From Candidatus Woesearchaeota archaeon (GTDB lineage: Archaea; Nanobdellota; Nanobdellia; Woesearchaeales; ARS49): a stretch of DNA of 64,000 bases. Below are positions 55,915 through 64,000 of this stretch, in pieces. Each line of letters begins with the position of its first letter. The first letter of the stretch is position 1. The notes under the pieces are model-generated. The model saw only the letters and a list, made by a program, of their open reading frames with translations. It ran no database searches and was not told the DNA's origin. The DNA lies in assembly GCA_003599055.1 (NCBI GenBank), contig QZIM01000018.1, forward strand, positions 1 to 64,000, in the 5' to 3' direction. Position numbers and translations under genes: made by a program.

Positions 55915-56698
55915 TTAAATTATCAACAATTTGCCTTCGCAAACCGTCAATTTGCACCCGCGAAACTTCCCTTGCGCCATACAACAACTGCACGAGCTCC
56001 TCCGCAGGACGCCTGCCCTCCCGCCCGTGCGCGACCCGCAGATTGTCTATGATAAGCAAGTCACCTTGCTGCAGGACAAACGATTTCTCGCGCTCACTCA
56101 GGACGATGCCGTGCTTTCGGAAAAATGCACGCTCGTTCACCCTGCCGTCCTGAACATTACCATTTTCATCCTGATTGAACCACTCCGCAATCCGGTGCTC
56201 ACGCATATAGGACAACTCACTTTTTCCCGCCGCGGCATCGAGCAGTTGTCCTGCACACAAGATACGGCCGCTGTTATGGCCGTTCCAGCCCGCACCATAC
56301 TTTTTCACGTAATTGGTGAGCGCTTCCTCAACAGCACGCCCTGCAAGAAGACCGTCAATCGGAAGCAACCGGGTCTTCACCTCGCTTGCGGTTTCATTTT
56401 TTGGAATATGCAGGCAAAGAAGCGCGTGTACCCGTGTAGTTTCTTCAACCGGGATAACAGGCAGTCCCATCTCGAAATGGAGCGAGAGATGGCCCGTCTC
56501 AACCGCATCCTGACAGGACTTGTGCGGAACCCGCGCCACATTGTCAAGAGCAACACCTTGCCCAAACGGCCACGCAGTTCGCACTTCCTCCAAAAACAAA
56601 CCACACACTTCCTCTGCACCTGAAACATTCCTCAAAAGGACAAAACCGTCACGCAAAAAATCAGCCGGCGCAGATGTAGGGAAAATACTCCGCTGCAT
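55901..56698 (-). CDS. TauD/TfdA-like Fe(II)/2-oxoglutarate oxygenase
   Basis: TGHLSLHFEMGLP (HxE-like), QQGDLLIIDNLRVAHGREGRRP. Confidence 0.72.
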   Translation of the reverse strand: MQRSIFPTSAPADFLRDGFVLLRNVSGAEEVCGLFLEEVRTAWPFGQGVALDNVARVPHKSCQDAVETGHLSLHFEMGLPVIPVEETTRVHALLCLHIPKNETASEVKTRLLPIDGLLAGRAVEEALTNYVKKYGAGWNGHNSGRILCAGQLLDAAAGKSELSYMREHRIAEWFNQDENGNVQDGRVNERAFFRKHGIVLSEREKSFVLQQGDLLIIDNLRVAHGREGRRPAEELVQLLYGAREVSRVQIDGLRRQIVDNLTKRA

Positions 56699-56782
56699 AG
56701 TTTTTGCGCAGTTCTTCCCGTTAAATAATTTGCCCTCAGGTTTAAATACTCCCTTGCATAAACACCCTCAAAAAGGGGAACC

Positions 56783-57694
56783 ATGCTCGTACCGCTTCAC
56801 AAAATACTTGCAAAAGCGCACAAAGAAAACTACGCAGTCGGCGCGTTCAATATCAACAATATGGAAATCTGCCAGGCAGTTGTCGGCGCCGCAGTCGCGG
56901 AAAAATCCCCAGTCATCCTGCAAACCAGCGAAGGTGCGCTGAAATACGCAGGAATTGACTATTTGAAAGCGCTTGCAACCGTTGCCGCGATGAATAAAGT
57001 GCCCGTCACACTCCACGTTGACCACGGGCGCGACCTTAACCTGATTCGTTCCTGCATTAAAGCAGGCTGGACCGGAATCATGTACGACGGGTCGCACTTG
57101 CCCCTTGATGAAAACATCAAAAACACAAAAAAAGTCGTGCAGTGGGCGCACAAAAAAGGCATCGGCGTTGAAGGAGAACTCGGCACCATCGGCGGCGCGG
57201 AAGAGCAAATCATCGCGCGCAAAATCATCTACACAGACCCCGACGCCGCGGCAGAGTTTGTGGAAAAGACCGGAGTTGACGCGCTTGCAATCGCGATTGG
57301 CACATCCCACGGCGCGTACAAATTCGAAGGAAGCGGACGCCTTGACATACACTTGCTCAAAACGATTAAGGACAAACTGAAGATGCCCATCGTCCTTCAC
57401 GGCGCAAGCGGGGTTCCCGCATCACTTGTCACCATGGCCGCGCGCTTTGGCGCGGAACTCGGAAAGCCCGAAGGAGTCCCCGACGACCAAATCGCACTTG
57501 CCGTCAAAAACGGCGTCAACAAAATCAACACGGACACTGACCTGCGACTCGCATTTGACGCGGCTGTCCGCAAAGTCATCAAGGAAAGGCCCGAAGAATT
57601 CGACCCGCGGCACATCCTTGGTCCCGCGCGCGACCTTATGCAGCACATCGTACAGCATCGAATGAAACTCTTTGGCAGTTCAGGAAAAGCTTAA
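56783..57694 (+). CDS. fba: Class II fructose-bisphosphate aldolase
   Basis: AVGAFNINNMEICQAVV, VTLHVDHGRD, GWTGIMYDGSHLP, IVLHGASGVP. Confidence 0.92.
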   Translation: MLVPLHKILAKAHKENYAVGAFNINNMEICQAVVGAAVAEKSPVILQTSEGALKYAGIDYLKALATVAAMNKVPVTLHVDHGRDLNLIRSCIKAGWTGIMYDGSHLPLDENIKNTKKVVQWAHKKGIGVEGELGTIGGAEEQIIARKIIYTDPDAAAEFVEKTGVDALAIAIGTSHGAYKFEGSGRLDIHLLKTIKDKLKMPIVLHGASGVPASLVTMAARFGAELGKPEGVPDDQIALAVKNGVNKINTDTDLRLAFDAAVRKVIKERPEEFDPRHILGPARDLMQHIVQHRMKLFGSSGKA

Positions 57695-57719
57695 ATAGTC
57701 ATTTACCACCTTTACCACT

Positions 57720-57950
57720 ATGACCACTCTTAAAACCATCAAAATCAGCGAAGAAAACTACAAATGGCTTGTCCGCTACGCAGGCAGGCTTCAGGAAAAA
57801 ACGGGCGAGCCCGTATCTCTTGACAAAGCGCTTTCCAAACTCCGCCCGCAGGACCTTCACGCATACGCAGGATTCTGGAAAGAGTACGACGATAAAAAGC
57901 TCAAACAAATACTGAAAAGAGGCTGGAAATGGGAAATCCCGTCATTTTAG
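57720..57950 (+). CDS. VapB-type antitoxin
   Basis: MTTLKTIKISEENYKWLVRYAGRLQEKTGEPVSLDKALSKL; immediately upstream of PIN toxin. Confidence 0.75.
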   Translation: MTTLKTIKISEENYKWLVRYAGRLQEKTGEPVSLDKALSKLRPQDLHAYAGFWKEYDDKKLKQILKRGWKWEIPSF

Positions 57951-58324
57951 ACACGGACGTCATTATCGAATACATAAAGGGAAACGAGCAGGCCGTGCGA
58001 TTCATCACGGAAAACGAGGGCGACACTGTTTTTGGAACCACTGCAATCAACACATTTGAACTCTATCTTGGCGCACAACACTCCCCCTACAAAGACAAAC
58101 AACTCCCGAAACTTGATGAATTTATCAGCCAACTCCTCGTACTCCCCCTCACTCTCTCCGCATCAAAACGGGCGGCAAAAATCCAAGGGGAACTCCAAAG
58201 AAAAGGAAATTCCCTTGACTTCAAGGACCTTCTCATCGGTGCGCTTGCCATTGAAGAAGGATTTGCGCTCAAAACCAACAACAGAAAACATTTTGAGAGA
58301 ATCCCCGGACTCACCCTCATATGA
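57929..58324 (+). CDS. VapC-type PIN toxin
   Basis: VILDTDVIIEYIKGN, TTAINTFELYLGA, DFKDLLIGALAIEEGFALKTNNRKHFERIPGL. Confidence 0.88.
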   Translation: MGNPVILDTDVIIEYIKGNEQAVRFITENEGDTVFGTTAINTFELYLGAQHSPYKDKQLPKLDEFISQLLVLPLTLSASKRAAKIQGELQRKGNSLDFKDLLIGALAIEEGFALKTNNRKHFERIPGLTLI

Positions 58325-58635
58325 AACCCATCATCACGTACATCACCTGTAAAGACAGGAAAGAAGCAGACCGCATAGGCCGTGCGCTCGTCAAGGAAAA
58401 ACTGGCCAGTTGCGCAAACATCATTCCCGCAGCCGAATCAATCTACTTTTGGAACGGCAAAATTCAAAAAGACCGCGAAAGCATCATTCTTGCAAAAACA
58501 TTTGATGTTCAGTTCAGGGCACTTGAACAACGGGTCAAAACGCTGCACTCATACACTACCCCCTGCATCATCGCGCTTCCCGTGAGCTCCTCAAACAAAA
58601 AATACCTTGCGTGGAGCGCGGAGCAACTCTTATGA
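58321..58635 (+). CDS. cutA: Divalent-cation tolerance protein CutA
   Basis: ALVKEKLASCANIIPAAESIYFWNGKIQKDRESIILAKT, LHSYTTPCIIALPV. Confidence 0.93.
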   Translation: MKPIITYITCKDRKEADRIGRALVKEKLASCANIIPAAESIYFWNGKIQKDRESIILAKTFDVQFRALEQRVKTLHSYTTPCIIALPVSSSNKKYLAWSAEQLL

Positions 58636-59066
58636 GCTTTAGCAGAACTTTTGGCTTTGCCATCCATTCAAGCCTTATCGGCACCCTTATCGTCGCGCCC
58701 TCATTTATGCCCGCACCGCCCTATATGCTCCTTATTTTGGCCCTTGTCTCCGGCTTCTCCCTCATCGCATTTTTCGCACCCCACCGGCTTGAAGAACGAT
58801 ACGAAATCGTCAGCTTTGTATTCGTCCTTGCATCAGTCATCCAAATCATCCTTGGCGCCCTTGCCCAACTCGGACCATTCCTTCCCCGCAACATTATTCT
58901 GGAACTTGGCGTCTTGTTCCTTGGACTATTCACCCCGCTCTTTGCACTCTCGCGCATCACCGACGAGCCGCTCCCCTTCAAGCCACTCACGTGGAACCTT
59001 GCAAGCCTCGCCCTCTTTTACGCAATGGTCCAAGCAGCATACCTCATCACCGGAGGCATTGCATGA
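58632..59066 (+). CDS. Hypothetical membrane protein
   Basis: Four TM-like segments; ATGA overlaps both sides. Confidence 0.6.
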   Translation: MSFSRTFGFAIHSSLIGTLIVAPSFMPAPPYMLLILALVSGFSLIAFFAPHRLEERYEIVSFVFVLASVIQIILGALAQLGPFLPRNIILELGVLFLGLFTPLFALSRITDEPLPFKPLTWNLASLALFYAMVQAAYLITGGIA

Positions 59067-59494
59067 TTGTCCACCTCGGCGCGGACCACGCAGGATTCAC
59101 ACTCAAAGAATTTTTGAAGAAAAAACTGGCCAAAAAGGGATACACCGTTACCGACCACGGCGCGCACACACTTATCAAAACAGACGATTATCCCGACTAT
59201 GCGGCAAAAGTTGCCCGCGCAGTGCAAAAAAAAGGCACAGGGATTTTGATTTGCGGCTCGGCAGAAGGAATCTGCATCGCTGCAAACAAGTTCAAAAAAA
59301 TCAGGGCAACACCTGTTTGGACACTTGAAAACGCAAAGTTAAGCAGACAACACAACGACGCAAACATCCTTTGCCTCTCCGGCAGGCAACTCTCGACCAA
59401 AAAAGCCGAAAAAATCACGCTCACCTGGCTCACCACACCCTTTTCCGGTGCCAAAAGACATAAAAGGCGCATTGCCAAACTCAACACGCTATGA
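59063..59494 (+). CDS. rpiB: Ribose-5-phosphate isomerase B
   Basis: IVHLGADHAGFTLKEFLKKKLAKKGYTVTDHG, DDYPDYAAKVARAV, GILICGSAEGICIAANKFK. Confidence 0.92.
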   Translation: MIVHLGADHAGFTLKEFLKKKLAKKGYTVTDHGAHTLIKTDDYPDYAAKVARAVQKKGTGILICGSAEGICIAANKFKKIRATPVWTLENAKLSRQHNDANILCLSGRQLSTKKAEKITLTWLTTPFSGAKRHKRRIAKLNTL

Positions 59495-60003
59495 ACAAAC
59501 ACGCAACACTCGCCATCCTTCCCCTCATCGCCCTCCTCTTCTTTGCCTATACTGCGCACGGAATGATGCAAGCAGAAAAAAATCTTGTCACACTCTATGC
59601 AGCACATACTGACTTCATTGAACAGGCCGCCGCGAACCCCGACCAAAAAGAAAACCTCACCTCTGCATTCGCACAAAAAATCGCGCTCAGCAAATCAGAA
59701 GAGAACCGCATCAAAAGAAGCACCACGCTGCAACGCGCCATTGACACGCTCACCTTCAGCCAACCCCACTGCCTTGCACAGCCAAAAAGCACAAACTGCC
59801 TTGTCTATTCCGAAGACCTCATCCTCGAAGCCAACCGGCGACACAACCGCCTCTTCCTCCAAACAGGAACCGAGCCGCAACGCGAAAACATCCTTAGCGC
59901 CCGCGCGTATACGGCAAAAGACTATGGGCGCGCAGCCGTCATTCTTCTCCTTGAAACACTTGCCATCGGCGCAAGTATCCTTTGGGTGCTGACCAAACGA
60001 TGA
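59491..60003 (+). CDS. Hypothetical protein with N- and C-terminal TM segments
   Basis: Intact ORF; ATGA overlaps with rpiB and rpe. Confidence 0.55.
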   Translation: MNKHATLAILPLIALLFFAYTAHGMMQAEKNLVTLYAAHTDFIEQAAANPDQKENLTSAFAQKIALSKSEENRIKRSTTLQRAIDTLTFSQPHCLAQPKSTNCLVYSEDLILEANRRHNRLFLQTGTEPQRENILSARAYTAKDYGRAAVILLLETLAIGASILWVLTKR

Positions 60004-60641
60004 ACATCCTCCCCGGCATCCTTGCAACAACCATTCACGAACTCAAAGAACAACTCCACCTTGTCTCCTTTGCAAAAAAAGTCCACCTTGACGTTATGGA
60101 CGGCAGGTTTGTCTCAAACAAAACCGTCCTTTTGCACACGCTCAAAAAACACTTCCCAAAACAAGACGTCCAAGTCCACCTTATGGCACACAAGCCGCAC
60201 CGATACATCAAGCCATTCTCCCGCCTTGGCGCAAAAGAACTGATTATACACGCAGAAGCCACAACCCACCCGTGCGAAACACTCGAAGATATCAGGCTTG
60301 CCGGAATGAAAAGCGGCATTGCATTCAGCCCAAACACCCCCATCCGCGGCCACGAACACCCCCTCATCCATTCCGACCTTGCACTCGTCATGACCGTGCA
60401 CCCCGGCCATTCAGGACAAGCCTTCCTGAAAAAACCACTCGAGAAAATCGCGGCAATCAAAAAACACAATCCCGCCATTGAAATCGGCGTTGACGGCGGC
60501 ATCAATTTGGGAACGTGCGCGATTGCCGCGCGCGCCGGCGCACATTTCAGCATTGCAACAAGCGCAATACAGCACGAAAAACACCCACAGGCAGCATACC
60601 GCAAACTGCTTGCAAAAAGCAATGTGTCACCACGCATATAA
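60000..60641 (+). CDS. rpe: Ribulose-phosphate 3-epimerase-like
   Basis: KKVHLDVMDGRFV, VQVHLMAHKPHRYI, LVMTVHPGHSGQAFL, IGVDGGINLGT. Confidence 0.85.
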   Translation: MNILPGILATTIHELKEQLHLVSFAKKVHLDVMDGRFVSNKTVLLHTLKKHFPKQDVQVHLMAHKPHRYIKPFSRLGAKELIIHAEATTHPCETLEDIRLAGMKSGIAFSPNTPIRGHEHPLIHSDLALVMTVHPGHSGQAFLKKPLEKIAAIKKHNPAIEIGVDGGINLGTCAIAARAGAHFSIATSAIQHEKHPQAAYRKLLAKSNVSPRI

Positions 60642-60665
60642 AACCCGCATCATTGCAGCTTGCTT

Positions 60666-61448
60666 ATGCGCCGCCCATCATTTCTCCGTACCGCCTCCCT
60701 TGCAACACTTGCCGCAACCTTCGGCACGCTCAGCTGCAACACCCCTTCACCGCAACCCATTCCCTCCTGTGAACACACACTCACCCAGGACCACACTCCT
60801 CACCACCTCATCGAACGCCACCGGCCTGAACTTGAAGACCTCGCCCTTCGCGCACAAAAAGACAACATAGAACGCGGCGGTGTCATCATTGCAAACAGAA
60901 ACGGCACCCGATTCATCGAGCTTTACAACGTCTTTCGCGACGGCCCCTCCCTTATCGAACGCTATGCAAGCGGAGCACACGACCTTTACTCAACCCTTGA
61001 CGAACTCATCACCTCTGCCGCAACCGTTCGCACGAACTGCGCACCAAGCACATCCGCCCACAATCACGCCCGCGCAACAGAATTCCGAAACGCCCTTGCC
61101 GCCCTTCGAAATCCCGCCGTTGACCGAGACACATTCGCAGCCCAACTCCGCATCATCTACGCAGAACTCGCCCTTCACACCACCTACCGAAAACACCCCG
61201 AAGAACTCCTCCTCGCAGAACAGCAGGGAACCGTCCTCTTTCACGTCCACACGCACAACGACCCTGCCAAACGTGAAACCCCTCCGGACCACGACCCCTT
61301 AGCACCCTCCCGCCAAGACCTCCTCCTCAGCAAAACCCAACACGGCATCGTCACCGGAATCAACGCGGCAGGAGAACACCGCATATACCACTCATTTGGC
61401 GGAACATACCGCCTCATTGAACCACTCACCACCATTACCCTTCGCTGA
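60666..61448 (+). CDS. Predicted lipoprotein with JAMM/MPN-like domain
   Basis: Lipobox-like ATFGTLSC; VLFHVHTHNDPAKRETPPDHDPLAPSRQDLLLSKTQHGIVTGI (HxH...SxxD). Confidence 0.6.
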   Translation: MRRPSFLRTASLATLAATFGTLSCNTPSPQPIPSCEHTLTQDHTPHHLIERHRPELEDLALRAQKDNIERGGVIIANRNGTRFIELYNVFRDGPSLIERYASGAHDLYSTLDELITSAATVRTNCAPSTSAHNHARATEFRNALAALRNPAVDRDTFAAQLRIIYAELALHTTYRKHPEELLLAEQQGTVLFHVHTHNDPAKRETPPDHDPLAPSRQDLLLSKTQHGIVTGINAAGEHRIYHSFGGTYRLIEPLTTITLR

Positions 61449-61509
61449 CACACCGGACGAAGACTTTATAAATCACACCGCCGTAAATTTCTCCATAAAA
61501 AGAGGCACC

Positions 61510-62295
61510 ATGAACGACCTGCGCACTACTGCAAAGAACATCCGCCAAGACATCATCAAAATGCTTGCGCGCAGCGCGCACGGCACAGCCACCTCCCTTG
61601 GGCTCGTTGACATCCTTGTCGCCCTCTACTTTGGCGGAATGCAACACAACCCGCGAAACCCCTCCTCAAACGAACGCGACCGCCTCGTCCTCTCCAACAC
61701 CCACTGCGCCCCCGCACTCTATGCCACGCTTGCACACGCAGGATACTTCTCCAAAAAACACCTCTACACATTCACAAAACAAGGAAGCATCCTCCAAGGC
61801 AGGCCAACCCTGCAAACTCCCGGCGTAGACGCTTCCTGCGACACCCCCGGAAACGGCCTTGGCATTGCGTGCGGAATGGCACTTGCGGGCGAAACGCACA
61901 CGTTCTGCATCCTCGGAGACGGCGAACACCAAAACGGCACGGTCTGGGAAGCAGCACTCTTTGCCGCAAACCACAAGCTCCCCCTCATCGCAATCATCGA
62001 CCGCAACAACATCCAGGGCGACGGCAACACCGAACACATCGCCCCACTCGGCGACTTGGCCGCAAAATACCGCGCCTTTGGCTGGACCGTCCTTGAAACC
62101 GACGGCCACCACATTGCAGACCTCCAAAAAGCAATCACGGCAGGCAAGCAAACACCCGGCCCCGTTGCAATCATTGCACACACCACGAGCGGAAAAGGAG
62201 TCCGCTTCATCGAGCACGACCACCGCTGGCACAAGCCAGTCACACCCGCACAGGCAAAAATCGCACTCGCAGAACTCACATATGAAAAACACTAA
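61510..62295 (+). CDS. Transketolase N-terminal subunit
   Basis: AHGTATSLGLVDILVALYFG, DTPGNGLGIACGMALA, ILGDGEHQNGTVWEAALFAANHKLPLIAIIDRNNIQ. Confidence 0.93.
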   Translation: MNDLRTTAKNIRQDIIKMLARSAHGTATSLGLVDILVALYFGGMQHNPRNPSSNERDRLVLSNTHCAPALYATLAHAGYFSKKHLYTFTKQGSILQGRPTLQTPGVDASCDTPGNGLGIACGMALAGETHTFCILGDGEHQNGTVWEAALFAANHKLPLIAIIDRNNIQGDGNTEHIAPLGDLAAKYRAFGWTVLETDGHHIADLQKAITAGKQTPGPVAIIAHTTSGKGVRFIEHDHRWHKPVTPAQAKIALAELTYEKH

Positions 62296-63442
62296 ACACC
62301 CCATCCAAGACGCACTCACGGAAATCGCAGAATACCAAGACATCACTGTTCTCACAAGCGACATCGCGGAAAGCACCAAAACAGGCACTCTTGCAAAAAC
62401 CCACCCCTCCCGATTCATCAACACCGGCGCATCAGGCCCACTCTCCCTTCTCCTTGCCATCGGACTCTCCCTTCGCGGAAAAAAACCGGTCGTCATCACG
62501 TACGCCGCAACCCTTGAGCCGCGCCTTGTCAACCTCGCGCGCAAAAACAACGCAAACATCACCATCATCGCAAGCCACTCCGGAATCAGCACCGCACAAG
62601 ACGGAAACGCCCTGCACGCAACACACGATACCGCACACCTTCGCGCAATACCCACCCTCACCTTAATTGAACCTGCGGATTCAACAGAAACCCGCAGAGC
62701 AATCATTGCAAGCGCAAGCCGCAAAGGAATCAACGTCATCCGATTGGGCAAAGAAATCCCAGAAGGAATCACGGACAAACACCCCTTTCTCTTCGGCAAG
62801 GCAAACACCATTCGCTTGGGCAAAGATTGCACCCTTATCGCAAGCGGAAACTGCCTGCCCCTTGCCCTTCGCGCAGAAGAACGCCTCAATAGGCAAGGAA
62901 TCACCTGCACGGTCATCAACAACAGCACCCTCTCACCCATTGATACCCACACCCTCCTTTCCGCACTTGAAGAAACCGGATGCGGCGTCACCATCGAAGA
63001 ACACAACAAACACAGCGGCACAGGACACGCCCTGTCCGCACGCATTAAAGAGCCGATTGAAAAAGTCGGGCTCTCATCTGACACCGAAAGCGGCACCCGC
63101 AGCGAGATCCTCGGAAAACACGGCATCACCGTCGAACACATCATTGCATCGGCAAAAAAAGCAATCGCCCGCAAATGCCAGCACACTTCACGCGACAAAA
63201 AAACCTCTCCGCACACCGCATTTCGCCTCCAAAACGGAAAAACAATACACTCCCTTGGCGAACTTGCCGCAACCATCGCAACACTGGACGACGCAACATA
63301 CACCCATCACGCAAACAACACGCGCAACGACTTCGCACAATGGATACACGACGTGTTCGGCGAAAAAACACTCGCACAGGAAGTTGCCAGCGCAAAAAAC
63401 AAGCTTGCATCGGCAAGCACAATCCACCGGTGGCTCAAATGA
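62282..63442 (+). CDS. Transketolase C-terminal subunit with C-terminal DUF5752-like module (copy C)
   Basis: TSDIAESTKTG..., GSGNCLPLAL-type core (LIASGNCLPLALRAEERL); tail FRLQNGKTIHSLGELAATIATLDDATYTHHANNTRNDFAQWIHDVFGEKTLAQEV. Confidence 0.88.
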   Translation: MKNTKHPIQDALTEIAEYQDITVLTSDIAESTKTGTLAKTHPSRFINTGASGPLSLLLAIGLSLRGKKPVVITYAATLEPRLVNLARKNNANITIIASHSGISTAQDGNALHATHDTAHLRAIPTLTLIEPADSTETRRAIIASASRKGINVIRLGKEIPEGITDKHPFLFGKANTIRLGKDCTLIASGNCLPLALRAEERLNRQGITCTVINNSTLSPIDTHTLLSALEETGCGVTIEEHNKHSGTGHALSARIKEPIEKVGLSSDTESGTRSEILGKHGITVEHIIASAKKAIARKCQHTSRDKKTSPHTAFRLQNGKTIHSLGELAATIATLDDATYTHHANNTRNDFAQWIHDVFGEKTLAQEVASAKNKLASASTIHRWLK

Positions 63443-63681
63443 AGAAATCGCCTGAAAACCTACCACCCACTACCCACGTTGCAACAAGCCGCGAAGCATC
63501 CGGCGATTTCTGCCTTCCCCGCTGCGACTTCCCGCCGCACGCAGCGGAATATAGGTCCCAGCAGGGAATGAAATGTTCCAAATGCAATTACACGCCAAAA
63601 TTCACTGACGACTGCCCGCAATGCAGCATATGCACGTGCGGGAACAACATACTGAACTGCACGTGCTTGGAACGGCTTTAA
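63439..63681 (+). CDS. Small Cys-rich protein
   Basis: CSKCNYTPKFTDDCPQCSICTCGNNILNCTCLERL; ATGA overlap with transketolase C subunit. Confidence 0.5.
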   Translation: MKKSPENLPPTTHVATSREASGDFCLPRCDFPPHAAEYRSQQGMKCSKCNYTPKFTDDCPQCSICTCGNNILNCTCLERL

Positions 63682-63698
63682 AGAATAATTCGTTTGTC

Positions 63699-63971
63699 CT
63701 AATCATCAGTCTGACTTGTGAAAATTTTTTGCGCCGAACGCCACCCGACGGCGGGCCTGTAGTGGCCGATGTCGCCGTAGCAGCCGATGACGAACCAGCC
63801 GATGACGACGACGCGTCCAAACACCAAAGCCCGCTCCGGATATTCTTGCCGCGAGCCTTGGTCAGGAGTCCAAAGCCGAACTTCCCGCAAGTCGCCATTG
63901 TTTTGGCGCGAGGTAAAGTATTGGAATGCTGCAACGAGCTGACTTGGCTGAGCGGTGAAGAGGGCGCTCAT
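63699..63971 (-). CDS. Uncertain membrane ORF near window edge, possibly partial
   Basis: RALVFGRVVVIGWFVIGCYGDIG TM-like segment; an antisense ORF also covers the region. Confidence 0.3.
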   Translation of the reverse strand: MSALFTAQPSQLVAAFQYFTSRQNNGDLREVRLWTPDQGSRQEYPERALVFGRVVVIGWFVIGCYGDIGHYRPAVGWRSAQKIFTSQTDD

Positions 63972-64000
63972 TGCTGAATCAGACTGTTCTGAAATAGTTG

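Noticed and set aside
61666-63303. 545-aa minus-strand ORF opposite transketolase
   Set aside because: Shadow ORF; the plus strand encodes clear transketolase subunits and the minus product is Cys/Arg/Ser-rich with no motif
63621-63977. 118-aa plus-strand ORF at the window end
   Set aside because: Overlaps the Cys-rich gene and an opposing ORF; no motif and near the window edge
1-64000. CRISPR array or cas genes
   Set aside because: No regularly spaced direct repeats or Cas proteins seen; the 6.3-6.6 kb repeats are too few and are tRNA-derived
1-64000. Transposase, integrase or prophage structural genes
   Set aside because: None recognised; the hairpin/tRNA-fragment block is suggestive of past integration but has no enzyme nearby

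Overview
Gene-dense archaeal window, probably from a DPANN-type lineage. The lineage is inferred from gene content: aIF2-alpha, Nop10, L44e, S27e, L37e, S8e, LSm, aIF1A, GINS, Dph2-like, an S-layer protein, and membrane proteins with the anchor KGxALVxLGIVAxIAxVGLVL. I annotate about 80 CDS, one clear tRNA-Leu(UAG), one atypical tRNA-like locus with a probable T-loop intron, and an unusual non-coding block of hairpins (~6.2-6.85 kb). Recognisable blocks: NrdR + class II RNR + PduO adenosyltransferase with a NrdR-box-like palindrome in the leader; SpeD-SpeE; GINS/L44e/S27e/aIF2a/Nop10; enolase/IMPase/PGM; a translationally coupled OGG-ASCH-EndoIII-orphan-Nudix operon; a wHTH-GT-GH57-DUF5752-DUF5752-PfkB operon; an FBA-VapBC-CutA-RpiB-Rpe run; and a split transketolase whose C-terminal subunit ends in a DUF5752-like module. 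The candidates most worth follow-up are the orphan in the repair operon, the DUF5752/carbohydrate association, LspA with several predicted lipoproteins, two envelope JAMM-type proteins, the archaeal NrdR regulon, the tRNA/hairpin block, and an un-annotated 34-aa membrane peptide. All family names come from reading motifs by eye; no searches were run.
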